Part shown: positions 47,101-51,506 of the stretch, piece by piece
Layout: every line of letters starts with the position of its first letter
Numbering within the stretch: the first letter of the stretch is position 1
Origin: Platynereis dumerilii
Taxonomy: Eukaryota > Annelida > Polychaeta > Phyllodocida > Nereididae
Assembly (NCBI GenBank): GCA_026936325.1
Contig: JAPTHN010000182.1
Coordinates: 310,001-374,000, forward strand
Direction of reading: 5' to 3'
Length of the DNA: 64,000 nucleotides
Translations under genes and position numbers: made by a program
The notes under the pieces: model-generated
Seen by the model: the letters and a program-made list of their open reading frames with translations, nothing else
Database searches by the model: none
Told to the model about the DNA's origin: nothing

Positions 47101-50100
47101 AGCGGCGCCTCTATCAGTTGCGCATTTAGGGGGGGGGGGGGTATGATACCGGGTGCTAAATAGTCCCATCGGAACATCATCCAATTGGGTTGATTGATGA
47201 GATTGGAGAGGGAGCCTGAGTCCTCAATATGTTACACAAGTACCCTGTCCCCATGTGAGGGATCTTTTACTTGCCCAACACAGACACTGATACAAGGGGC
47301 CGCCAATTTAACGTCTCATCCGAACGACATTCAGCTGGGATTTTGCTCATGAAGGTCCACTGAAAATTTCTGGTCCTCAACCCGGCATTCGGTTCCATGC
47401 CGTGAAAGACCTTCAGCACAGCTGAACCAAGTACCAAGGCCGGGGGCAGGAAAGTTTGTGAATATATATCTAACTATCTGCGCATCTATCTATCTTCTGA
47501 GTGTGCAGTAAGTCACTTTGTCATTTCCCTCGAGTTTTTTCAGGCTTCTGCACCAAGTCTATGACTCTTTTTCAAAGCAGACATCAGCAACACACAATTT
47601 CACTGAATCCTCATAGAATTCTGGTAGAATAAAACACACAATATGACCATTGATTTATTTATGTCGCTTGCAGCATTGACATTATAAATTGCACATATGA
47701 ACCAATTCATAATTGATGACCACACAGGACATGGGACATTGTAATTATACCAAAGGACAATGACACAAAAGTTCACTTGGTGACTTTTTCAGTTTTTCGT
47801 TATGCTCTGCTTATTTCTTTACGCCTTTCAGTGCCTTTTCAAGGATCGACAAAAGAGACGGACATATAAATATATATCCTTGGAGACAGAGATGGAGGCC
47901 GAGCCAGGCTGACAATTGCGCCATATTGATCGAACATCTATGACATCGCAACTTGAAAGAGAATAACAACAGATACTTTGGAAAAATCAATTGAAAATCA
48001 CTTCAGCACCTTCACCACCTTGGATACATAGTATTACACGCAGTGCAACAGAGTGTTATGCAAGGCTAAAACTTCACAGACAAGATAAAGTCGTATATCT
48101 CAATACATTTATCGCTACGTTGTCTTGTTCCTTTCAGAGAGTCATTCAGTCTCAAATTAGAAATTTCCTTGATGTCCTAAATTAGAAATGTCCCAACTAG
48201 AAATGTCCATCACATCCAAAACTAGAAAATTAATGTCCTTCTGGTGAATTGTGTCTCAAATTAGAAATGTCCTGCATGTCCCAAAAAGGAAAATGCTTTC
48301 CGCATCCCAAATTATAAATGTTTTTCATGTCCCAAATTAGAAATGCTTTTGTGTCAAAAGTTAGAAACGCCCTCATGTCCCAAATAAGTTTTTCGAGGCC
48401 CAAATTTGAAATGTCATTCATGTCTCAAATCAAAAAGTCTTTGATGTCCTAAATTAGAAATGTCCTTCATGTCCCAATTTAGAGTTTTCCTTCAAGACCC
48501 AAATAAGAAATGTTAAAAATTGGAAATGTGTTCAAATGTCCTTGATGTCACAAATTAGAAATGTCCTTGATGTCACAAAATAGAAAAGTCCTCTATGTCT
48601 CAAATCAGAAATGTCTTCGTGTCCAAAGTTAGAAATGCACTCATATCCCAAATAAGAAATGTTTTTCGAGGCCCAAATTAGAAATGTCATTCATGTCCCA
48701 AATCAAAGAGTCCTTGATGTCCTAAATTAGAACCTTCATGTCCCAAATTAGAAATGTCCTTAATCTCCAAAATTAGAAATGCCCTTTATGTCACAAAATA
48801 AAATGTCCTCTATGTCCCAAATTAGAAATATCTTTGTGTCCAAAGTTAGAAATGCCCTCATATGAGTCATATCCCAAACTAGAAATGTCGTTCATGTCCT
48901 AAATCAGAAATGTCCTCATGTCCTAAATTAGAAATATCCTTCATGTCCCAAATTAGAAGTCCTTCATGTCTTAAATGTCTTTCATGTCCCAAATGAGAAA
49001 TTTCCTCTATGTTTCAAATTAGAAACGTATTTCATGTCCTAATATTAGAAATGTCCTTCATGTCCCGAATGAGAAATTCTTTCATGTCCCAAATTAGAAA
49101 TGTCCTTCATGTCCCAAAACCAGACCCAAACTAGAAATGTCTTTCGTGTCCCAAATGAGAAATGTCGTTCATGTCCAAGCTAATATTAGAAATGCCCTTC
49201 ATGTCCAAATTAGAAGGGTCTTCAAGTCCCAAATTAGAAATGTCCATACAGCCTCAAATTTGAAATGTCCTGTTCTAAATTTTAAAATGTCCATCATGTC
49301 CCAAATTTGAAAGTGTCCTTCACGTTACCAATTCAAGTTTGGACAAATATCTTCGAATCCTTTTAATAGTTCTTTATAACAACACTATCTTTACAGAATA
49401 TATTGCTCATGAAGGAATTCTGAACCAATCTTTAAGAAAACTCCAATGGTCCAGCCATTAAACTATTAAAGCGCACGCCCCCAAGTAAATTGAATGAAAG
49501 CTATCGCATACTACCTGCTCTGTGGGCAGACTGTGGCTAATTTAACACAACAGCCCTTTTCATAAAAATGGGTAAATTTGTGTCTACACAGACAATTGAC
49601 ATCCTCAGGCTCCCTCTAAATATTAAACAGGGTTCCCACAATTAACCCTCATGGAAATTCTGTACTTTCTCAAGACTTTTTTAAGACTGATGCCAAGTAG
49701 CTCCGAGTGAGTGATGCGTCATTCTTCCAGACCATCAATTAGCTCAAATTAGCATCGTACCCGTGAAGTGGGGTGATAAAGATGATAAATGAAATATATA
49801 TTGTAATTGAAGAATGAGAAGACGTTACACTGGGGTGAAACCTGAAGATCAAATAAATGGATATGATTGAAATGGAAAGAAAAGATAATGATTTTGAGAA
49901 TAATGATGTTTTGCAAAAAATGAATTAAAAGTATGTATGAGTATGATATCCTACCTTCACAGCTTGTAACACCTCCATTGCTAGCACAACAAATGAACAG
50001 CAACAGGGGAACCTGGGGCTAATCCAAAATGCTACCTGCTGAGACTGAAATCCGTAATCACTCAATAATAAATCTAATATGGATTGGACCAACAGAATCT

Positions 50101-50952
50101 ACTTCAATGCTTTTTATATATAAATATATTAGATTCAAATAAATTGTAGGCTTCCAGTGAAATTTCAAAATAAACTTATTGTCGACAAACTTCACCTTTC
50201 AGTTTCAGAGAAGGCCTGAATTATTACAACTGGATATTATTTGAGTTCACACTTCCAAATGGCGTTAATGTAAACGTAGTAAACCACTTGAACGTGATAA
50301 AGATTAAAGAAGTTAGTACAAAATTTGCAGAGTGCTTCAGCTGAGCTGCTAATTGAACTACAATCTATTTTTCATAATTTCTGAAATTCTGACAGCAGTG
50401 TCCACATCTGCCATGACTCTTGGTGCACCTTGTTTACACACAAGCCTGACTTTTGCACAATTAAGATGGTCATGGACTTGCATGTGGTTACTTAAAAAAT
50501 TGAAAATGGAACTCTAATTCAAGAATCCATGTCCATCTGAGAATGAGATCAGACATTTCTCTGATGTCCATCATACCGTACATGAATGGCCTAATTTTTT
50601 GGTTTTTGGGGGGAGGCATAATATCAGTTAGGCCTACAGTACCAATCCAAGCCAATGGCAATTTTAGCAGACCTGTGATAGTTTCTGACAATAGTTACAT
50701 GTATAGCAAATTAAAGAAGTCTTTTCTTCATTATTCACCATCAATGCAATGCATCATGACATCACTTACATTTTCTGGATTATCACTTTGAGGAGTAGGC
50801 CTGTCACTTCTCCTGGTGCTGGCAGTTTCTGAGTCGTAAAAATGTCCACAACTTGGGCAGATGGTCCTCCTGGAGCCCACAGCTTGCTGCACAGTCACAT
50901 TGCAAGATTCACACGTTTTTGCTATCCCATTGCTTGCAGTTTGTGTCGCCAT
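14047..50952 (-). CDS. hectd2: HECTD2 orthologue: HECT-type E3 ubiquitin ligase, 20 coding exons
   Basis: HECT ligases take ubiquitin from an E2 onto a catalytic cysteine and pass it to substrates. Twenty exons, listed separately, join in phase to 2706 nt (901 residues plus TGA). Recognisable in order are an N-terminal Cys4 motif (C14, C17, C32, C35) and a long Ser/Arg/Pro-rich disordered segment (62-245). A conserved helical middle region follows (256-520, including NPQFNN and [13 protein letters not shown]), then the HECT domain from about 530. Family-identifying pieces are [48 protein letters not shown] and [12 protein letters not shown]. The catalytic Cys is C869 in HTCFNQL, and the protein ends GFGLE with the usual Phe four from the end. 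These match vertebrate HECTD2 closely; the human protein is about 776 residues, so this one has a longer N-terminus. Introns hold most of the mobile elements of the window. Substrates are unknown. Confidence 0.95.
14537..14610 (+). mobile_element. 3' fragment of the SGNH/KH LINE family
   Basis: AGTGCTGCTCCC, then GGGTAACC and GAAACGCACAC, align with the 3' end of the full LINE at 24030-24095, including the C-terminal codons Lys-Ser-Ala-Ala-Pro. Only the extreme 3' end is present, as expected from 5'-truncated target-primed insertion. It shows that this LINE family has more than one copy locally. Confidence 0.7.
14652..14792 (-). CDS. hectd2: hectd2 coding exon 19 (residues 815-862), lobe linker and C-lobe
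   Basis: It encodes [19 protein letters not shown] then [13 protein letters not shown] and FKITRVNN. The donor GTAAGT lies only about 35 bp from a LINE 3' fragment (14537-14610). Confidence 0.95.
15300..15415 (-). CDS. hectd2: hectd2 coding exon 18 (residues 777-815)
   Basis: It encodes [19 protein letters not shown], a HECTD2 signature, and [12 protein letters not shown]. It splits a Lys codon with exon 19. The MITE at 15469-16137 lies in the intron just before it. Confidence 0.95.
15469..16137. mobile_element. hAT-like MITE with long inverted repeats and 8-bp TSD
   Basis: The 669-bp element starts TAGGGTGTTTCAGGTGCCCC and ends in the near reverse complement. Inverted similarity continues for roughly 300 bp on each side, so the element folds back on itself. 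ACCTCCAC flanks it on both sides (15461-15468 and 16138-16145), an exact 8-bp target-site duplication typical of hAT-type transposition. No transposase frame is present. Confidence 0.85.
16474..16580 (-). CDS. hectd2: hectd2 coding exon 17 (residues 741-776)
   Basis: It encodes [19 protein letters not shown] then [16 protein letters not shown], the E2-binding side of the N-lobe in HECT structures. The donor is GTAAGT. Confidence 0.95.
16702..16789 (-). CDS. hectd2: hectd2 coding exon 16 (residues 712-741)
   Basis: It encodes [20 protein letters not shown] then KANRD, equivalent to EFG..K..NLKPGGD.I.VTNQNR in HECTD2. Confidence 0.92.
16979..17053 (-). CDS. hectd2: hectd2 coding exon 15 (residues 687-711)
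   Basis: It encodes [20 protein letters not shown], the conserved acidic block of the N-lobe. Phase 0 at both ends. Confidence 0.94.
17559..17720 (-). CDS. hectd2: hectd2 coding exon 14 (residues 633-686)
   Basis: It encodes [20 protein letters not shown] then YKKLLSP and the start of the segment before the LAHGL motif. Only a few positions differ from the vertebrate protein in the first half. Confidence 0.95.
17902..17990 (-). CDS. hectd2: hectd2 coding exon 13 (residues 603-632)
   Basis: It encodes [15 protein letters not shown] and EFNLVGV, matching the MFTYH..WFSS..EFRLVG stretch of HECTD2. The donor is GTATCC, a weaker site than in the other exons. Confidence 0.9.
18373..20709 (+). CDS. 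LINE ORF1: coiled coil, SGNH, KH and CCCH zinc finger (778 aa)
   Basis: ORF1 proteins bind element RNA and help target-primed reverse transcription. Residues 1-250 are acidic and charged. About 254-290 hold a 9-residue repeat GKKTPKEIK (27-bp DNA repeats). About 300-480 form a long Lys/Glu-rich coiled coil. From about 488, AIIIGDSN (G493-N496) and LLGTNN (G539) match blocks I and III of SGNH/GDSL hydrolases; no clear DxxH block V is seen, so esterase activity is uncertain. Residues 595-660 look like a type-I KH domain with IIGSGHKK as the GxxG loop. C678, C686, C692 and H696 form a C-x7-C-x5-C-x3-H CCCH finger. The tail is Arg/Ser-rich. SGNH domains are known in CR1/L2 ORF1; I know of no LINE ORF1 that joins SGNH, KH and CCCH. 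The frame is unbroken. Confidence 0.85.
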   Translation: MADGLGNGDNNALNGDTGLVDNPQIDPGQPQPPTEIPIEAKEVNETDRGVIGDRRQSELTALSEDEASETDNHGRKLRKRKVHNYKEAHTGKKMETENKDQKKRKEKRKKSKDQGQAQTVPEELDNDRHEADLKEDDRDSMNEERHQSQDSNPDGHDDEDSIEIEDDTSASEESDRESEDDDVDDEGQKYANHDEDRGGDQGEGQDEDHGDSDPEVNEGSGKGQTRKEGMDAEDEENNKGDIRRNGEKTTKKKKGKKTPKEIKGKKTPKEIKGKKTPKESKGKIIPKERKEVENENGGCRRQQKRTDWESEYKKLDAEHQATLSELKKVKKENRKMEKELKAKDSDLTSTTTETRKLNHQLNDRERELSDMKNDVDNYIKAVHEEDRKKENEIAQLWEKIKQLELSVEKEGNEKTKYIEIKDGIKRKNSELQKKLDEAKRQMDSTNKKLAEAENINQEMLARIRTSNKKKAEADNRDYQQEMRVHKKKAIIIGDSNTKRIMDHLDDATEWYLTEDTYKIEDLRKIGSVKEYDACVILLGTNNIKTESDGAKEAEKLLKEVQRLTGTTILICEAPPINRSPTAKLERRIFEKQVEIQIQASEDEIRTIIGSGHKKANEMERAYQVKIRGNKGEPEKLYISGQKKDIKEAEKDINNQLYEIRTRRERKAELKDTRKNTPCIFFAQGDCRNGDLCHFLHDERRAQHREGRGRERMDRMERNDSRGSRKTRSRSPLNTDRIWDRRTRNSPRPETSRNSEWRQNEKRTVVVRPRREQYRYKHD
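20750..24053 (+). CDS. LINE ORF2: APE endonuclease and reverse transcriptase (two lesions)
   Basis: ORF2 supplies nicking and reverse transcription. Endonuclease motifs are [12 protein letters not shown] (N codon at 20861), [16 protein letters not shown] and SDHNTI. RT motifs include [36 protein letters not shown] and LWMDDVALI near 22920. The C-terminus has CRMCN..H-x4-C near 23868-23920. A TAA at 22802-22804 stands where Gln is expected (IRQGG), and a run of eight A near 22869-22878 shifts the frame; the remainder continues from 22884 to TGA at 24051-24053. The first in-frame ATG (20900) lies downstream of the endonuclease Asn, so translation must start upstream without a normal AUG, or a slip in the A-rich stretch 20784-20800 has detached the ATG at 20779. 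Confidence 0.85.
24104..26597 (-). other. hectd2 intron sequence, no gene seen
   Basis: This is AT-rich intron sequence between the LINE and exon 12. The open frame at 25524-25763 has no recognisable domain and lies in an intron on the opposite strand. No repeat family was identified with confidence. Confidence 0.5.
26598..26730 (-). CDS. hectd2: hectd2 coding exon 12 (residues 559-603), HECT N-lobe
   Basis: It encodes [20 protein letters not shown], the strongly conserved N-lobe motif, then [14 protein letters not shown] split with exon 13. The 8.6 kb intron after it contains the SGNH/KH/CCCH LINE. Confidence 0.95.
26878..26985 (-). CDS. hectd2: hectd2 coding exon 11 (residues 523-558), start of HECT domain
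   Basis: It encodes [19 protein letters not shown] and [13 protein letters not shown]; the latter marks the N-terminal edge of HECT domains. Phase 0 at both ends. Confidence 0.93.
27770..27950 (-). mobile_element. tRNA-derived SINE (family B) with tRNA-like head
   Basis: Read on the minus strand it begins GGGGTTAGCTCAGTTGTTAA (A-box-like) and continues to GGTTGTGGGTTTGATTTG (B-box-like). It then runs into a non-tRNA body with GTGTCCTCCTGTCCTAATTA and AGTGCATGATTA. The tRNA-like part is degenerate and the body recurs elsewhere in the window, so it is a SINE and not a tRNA gene. Confidence 0.65.
28045..28141 (-). CDS. hectd2: hectd2 coding exon 10 (residues 490-522)
   Basis: It encodes [16 protein letters not shown] and [13 protein letters not shown], the vertebrate [10 protein letters not shown] block. 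Acceptor CTTCAG ends at 28142 and the donor is GTGAGA. Confidence 0.92.
29187..29310 (-). CDS. hectd2: hectd2 coding exon 9 (residues 449-490)
   Basis: It encodes [17 protein letters not shown] and EYYTWQN, matching the vertebrate PYTDFYNSTLDHIDLM block. It splits a Gly codon with exon 10. Confidence 0.93.
29420..29900. repeat. Left arm of a large inverted repeat
   Basis: From TACACCGCATCTGACGAAAT onward about 470 bp matches, with substitutions and small indels, the reverse complement of 31230-31712. Similar words include CATCCAATTCCGTTGGGGCA and TTAATTGTCTCCATTG. The arm begins about 110 bp beyond hectd2 exon 9. Confidence 0.75.
29990..31195 (+). mobile_element. 5'-truncated LINE (CR1/Rex1/Jockey-like RT C-terminus)
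   Basis: An open stretch at 30030-30596 encodes [38 protein letters not shown] and [11 protein letters not shown], the RT thumb/C-terminal region typical of CR1/Rex1/Jockey-type LINEs. Related frames continue to about 30850. The 3' end is AT-rich with repeated AATCTGAAA words at 31165-31190. The endonuclease and the RT catalytic box are absent. It lies between the two arms of the foldback repeat. Confidence 0.7.
31230..31712. repeat. Right arm of the large inverted repeat
   Basis: This is the reverse complement of 29420-29900, ending at CAGATGCGGTGTA. The arms differ at many positions, so the duplication is old or the two arms are independent insertions of one repeat in opposite orientation. 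Confidence 0.75.
31825..31925 (-). repeat. SINE family B fragment
   Basis: It carries GAAGGCTAATTAGGACTGGA and CACCCAACATAGG, matching the body of the SINE at 27770-27950 in the same orientation. The tRNA-like head is not visible. Confidence 0.5.
32129..32277 (-). CDS. hectd2: hectd2 coding exon 8 (residues 399-449)
   Basis: It encodes [14 protein letters not shown] and [15 protein letters not shown], a hallmark block of HECTD2. The acceptor CAG follows a run of T and the donor is GTGAGT. Confidence 0.93.
32610..32745 (-). repeat. SINE family B fragment
   Basis: It has GGGGCTTTACATCCTGTATT, TGCACTTGGAAG and GGCTAATTAGAGCAGGAGGA in the order of the family B body. It is in the intron between hectd2 exons 7 and 8. 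Confidence 0.55.
32864..32973 (-). CDS. hectd2: hectd2 coding exon 7 (residues 363-399)
   Basis: It encodes [19 protein letters not shown] then [11 protein letters not shown], nearly identical to the vertebrate block. The donor is GTGAGT. Confidence 0.93.
33399..33444 (-). CDS. hectd2: hectd2 coding exon 6 (residues 347-362)
   Basis: This 46-bp exon encodes [15 protein letters not shown], the counterpart of KDDLRAYFILLQ in HECTD2. The acceptor is TTTTAG and the donor GTATGT. Confidence 0.88.
33552..33613 (-). CDS. hectd2: hectd2 coding exon 5 (residues 327-347)
   Basis: It encodes [17 protein letters not shown], matching PQDVQKTVLKGIINSLL of HECTD2. The donor is GTAAGT. Confidence 0.9.
33862..33965 (-). 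repeat. Interspersed repeat family A, copy 3 (partial)
   Basis: GGGGGCAGCCAATTAACGTT and GATTTTGCTC followed by GTCCACCTGAAAATCT correspond to the 47300-47370 part of copy 4, with many substitutions. Confidence 0.45.
34092..34199 (-). CDS. hectd2: hectd2 coding exon 4 (residues 291-326)
   Basis: The exon is 108 bp in phase 0 at both ends with acceptor TTTTAG and donor GTAAGT. It encodes [15 protein letters not shown], matching [12 protein letters not shown] of vertebrate HECTD2. Confidence 0.9.
34970..36062 (+). repeat. G-rich tandem array, units of about 120 bp in higher-order blocks
   Basis: The unit alternates GAGGGGGGTCACCTCGGGGG, a TACTCGCAAAAA-type stretch, CTAGTTATATTTCTAGGCTG and TTTTAAAATTTTAGATTTTA. 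The last phrase recurs near 35000, 35241, 35481, 35602, 35760 and 35991, so spacings of 240 and 120 bp occur. Long G runs of up to 12 are frequent. The open frames across it are by-products of the repeat. Confidence 0.9.
36131..37314. mobile_element. hAT-like non-autonomous element, 1.18 kb, nested
   Basis: CAGGGGTGTCGATTAA at 36131 is the exact reverse complement of TTAATCGACACCCCTG ending at 37314. Subterminal ACTAGTCC words with GTGGGCGA also occur at both ends. The flanking 8-mers (CACAGTGT and GCACTTGC) do not match cleanly. No transposase frame is present; a (TA)n run lies at 36541-36561. Confidence 0.7.
38237..38339 (-). CDS. hectd2: hectd2 coding exon 3 (residues 256-290)
   Basis: It encodes [16 protein letters not shown], the counterpart of the vertebrate HECTD2 segment around DWKAVHDFYLTTFDSF. 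Its acceptor CAG is at 38340-38342 and its donor is GTGCGA. Confidence 0.9.
39280..40200 (+). repeat. Tandem array with 130-bp period (two half-units)
   Basis: AACTTGCTTGTGTTGCCTGT recurs about every 65 bp, and the full pattern repeats every 130 bp (CTTGCTTAA words at 39361, 39491, 39621 and 39751). Half-units differ: one has GTGAACTGAGCCAACTTGCC, the other GCGAATCAGCCAAAACTTGC. The inner copies are nearly identical and the right end is degraded. It abuts the L2-type LINE. Confidence 0.92.
40229..41425 (+). CDS. L2-type LINE endonuclease part of ORF2
   Basis: APE-type motifs run in order: [46 protein letters not shown] and LLSDHNCI. The frame closes at TAG 41423-41425 directly after a run of seven A (41410-41416), while the RT frame opens across the same place. 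A single-base slip in that A run has therefore split one original ORF2. Confidence 0.85.
   Translation: MNTDGIRMSQPVKLYSDVVRTGLKELKNGSGSTQMIKQKVRTATDHTHMMNQRNRFHNFAKADSQSQHGSDSPRVSRPLKACLWNAQSIRQKTQVVKDFRDEFDLDVFLFTETWLKAEDRVEIGELERNGEYFYLGSSRESRPGGGVGCIVKTGIRAMKKDSMKTKTFEHMEIQLQLNGRIVTILVVYRPEPSKKNKYSLSEFFSEFTNFLSHYQTYHNETIVIGDFNFHVNKPDDPKVIQFNSILEMFDLVQHVSTPTHKDGNTLDLVITNKITALRDIAVSDLLSDHNCILFNIDINKGKNPQKKIAFRKTRSINISKFKKDIEQHLSQKVSHNNRSIYLNRLVALYRSTEKIFDKHAPVKTKLVTVRKLNPFTNQEIKPLKKEKRKAEKLWKKTV
41407..43143 (+). CDS. L2-type LINE reverse transcriptase part of ORF2
   Basis: RT motifs include [52 protein letters not shown] and [10 protein letters not shown], then [12 protein letters not shown] and [14 protein letters not shown]. 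The TAG at 43141-43143 looks like a mutation: the same frame continues with [17 protein letters not shown] to TGA at 43315-43317, the usual L2 C-terminus. Confidence 0.88.
   Translation: MEKNGLEKDWNIFKEKRNALNDKLNQLKSDDLRCKIQATKGNSKAMFKLLNSRLNRKQDLPLPHHTSDTELANDFNKFFDEKIKIIRSKLDSGMKNTTDESQTNLSHNLHQFKALSEQEVKKLITEMPVKHCQLDPMPTWLLLECVDEFLPIITKIVNMSLTLGEMPLELKHALVKPLLKKEGLELIKKNYRPVSNLSFLSKIIESAVIKQYVEHLTQNNLEDEKQSAYKQFHSTETLLTKIHNDIMLNMSNGEVTMLVLLDLSAAFDTIDHGILLERLCNRYGVHSAALRWFKSYISERSQSVIINDKTSSKLPLNFGVPQGSKLGPILFNSYVAPVSEVARRNQVHDQKYADDEQLILSFKPTFLGEQHTKKKMENCIAEIRNFLHDNKLCNNGDKTELLLIGAPNQLKKLQMTSINVDNVEIKTANHVRNLGVLFDKNMTMEKQINKMCRSAYFNLRNLSKLRKNLYKEIVKTAVNALVTPHLDYGNGLLYGTATRLLNKLQVAQNSAVRLIERLKKHDSVSHSRKQLHWLPITARIQFKLMTTTWKAINNQAPQYIQNLLQVKSQQKHNLRSNH
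43397..45186 (-). other. hectd2 intron sequence, repeat fragment near 44.1 kb
   Basis: No exon was recognised. The piece at 44090-44200 matches the left end of the 34329 element (GACCGAATTTTC, AAGGCCAATATTTGGTGAAC). The rest is AT-rich without recognised repeats. Confidence 0.4.
45187..45770 (-). CDS. hectd2: hectd2 coding exon 2 (residues 62-256), disordered region
   Basis: The exon is open throughout between an acceptor at 45771-45772 and the donor GTAAGT ending at 45181. It encodes a Ser/Pro/Arg/Gly-rich segment with [10 protein letters not shown]-like phosphorylation-prone stretches, then SLEKLQ leading into the conserved part. The GC content is well above that of the flanking introns, which supports coding. 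Confidence 0.85.
46878..47150 (-). repeat. Interspersed repeat family C, copy 1
   Basis: AGGGATGCACCAAGGCGATT and repeated AACCATTTTAATCC words are the reverse complement of sequence at 60430-60695 and 60740-60975. The other end reads CGGCGCCTCTAT, followed by a 14-G run. The TAGGGATGCACC-like end resembles hAT termini, but no inverted partner is seen. Confidence 0.6.
47175..47492 (-). repeat. Interspersed repeat family A, copy 4 (longest)
   Basis: In reverse orientation it contains GGGTTGATTGATGAGATTGG, CCCCATGTGAGGGATCTTTT and CGCCAATTTAACGTCTCATC. It extends further than copies 1-3, through TCCATGCCGTGAAAGACC to a short ATCT run. Confidence 0.55.
48150..49335 (+). repeat. Minisatellite, about 25-bp unit AAATTAGAAATGTCCTTCAT
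   Basis: About 45 degenerate copies of a unit reading AAATTAGAAATGTCCTTCAT plus GTCCC run for nearly 1.2 kb. Lengths vary from about 22 to 28 bp, so no frame is kept, and the short open frame at 48230-48421 is a by-product. The array lies in the hectd2 intron between exons 1 and 2. Confidence 0.93.
49955..49978 (-). CDS. hectd2: Candidate alternative first coding exon of hectd2
   Basis: On the minus strand, AGCAATGGAGG has a good start context and encodes only MEVLQAVK before a GTAGGA donor, ending in phase 0 exactly as needed to join exon 2 at 45770. An alternative promoter would give a HECTD2 form lacking the zinc-ribbon-like exon. Evidence is limited to phase and start context. Confidence 0.3.
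50770..50952 (-). CDS. hectd2: hectd2 coding exon 1 (residues 1-61), Cys4 motif
   Basis: The ATG is at 50950-50952 and the donor GTAAGT reads from 50769 downward. The exon encodes CESC, then 14 residues, then CPSC (C14, C17, C32, C35), the spacing of a zinc ribbon. It ends in phase 0, which fits exon 2. I know of no equivalent motif in human HECTD2, so its membership rests on splice phase and on the promoter position. Confidence 0.7.
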
Positions 50953-51414
50953 TCAGTATCCTCCAGTTAATCCTCTGTAATCACTGCTTCAGCTTTGAAG
51001 TTGGACATGTTTGACTTTGAGATCAGAACACTTTTACTGGCCTGAAGTTGAACAGATCACACATCAGTGCATGCATCATCTGCATGTTTATCACACACAT
51101 GTTGAGTTTTCCTAAGCAGAAATAGTTCCGTGGCGCAGGCACCAAAAAAATATCTTAACCGTGAAATGAAATGTCCAACATAGTCTGAAAACTAACAAAA
51201 ACAACAGTTGAACATCCTGACAGTGTTTTTGAGTCGTCTTTTGCTCCGAAAACGAGATACAGAGGCCGTTGCTAAGGAACTACCGGGCACCTGTTGCAAA
51301 CCATAGACATCTATAAATAGACAGGCCACACAGGCCTTTTAGCATTGGCCGGCGTGGCCCAGGACGTAGGGTCACGTGACCAAGCAGTGGAGGTGGTAGA
51401 TCACAACAACAACA
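50953..51414. promoter_or_regulatory. Shared divergent promoter of hectd2 and the 73-aa gene
   Basis: Two good ATGs face away from each other 462 bp apart. The interval is less AT-rich than its surroundings. It contains a 12-bp palindrome GGTCACGTGACC (51370-51381) centred on a CACGTG E-box, of the kind bound by USF/MITF/TFE-type factors. It also has an inverted CCAAT (ATTGG near 51345) and GTTGCTAAGGAAC near 51267, which loosely resembles an RFX X-box. TATAAATAG near 51313 could be a weak TATA. Transcription starts are not determined. Confidence 0.5.
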
Positions 51415-51506
51415 ATGGTGGAGAGGCTGAGAGCATGGCTTCACCATGGCCTGCAAACACTGTTTGCAGCCTTGACAGTGCAGATGAGGGGCCTAGAACG
51501 ATTCAG
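51415..51506 (+). CDS. Divergent small gene, coding exon 1
   Basis: The exon carries the start codon and 30 residues, ending RGLERF plus two bases, with a consensus CAG/GTTAGT donor at 51507. Confidence 0.5.

Noticed and set aside
48230-48421. Minus-strand frame with repeated WDM..DISNL words
   Set aside because: It is a by-product of the 25-bp minisatellite. The unit length varies and is not a multiple of three, so the frame is not maintained.
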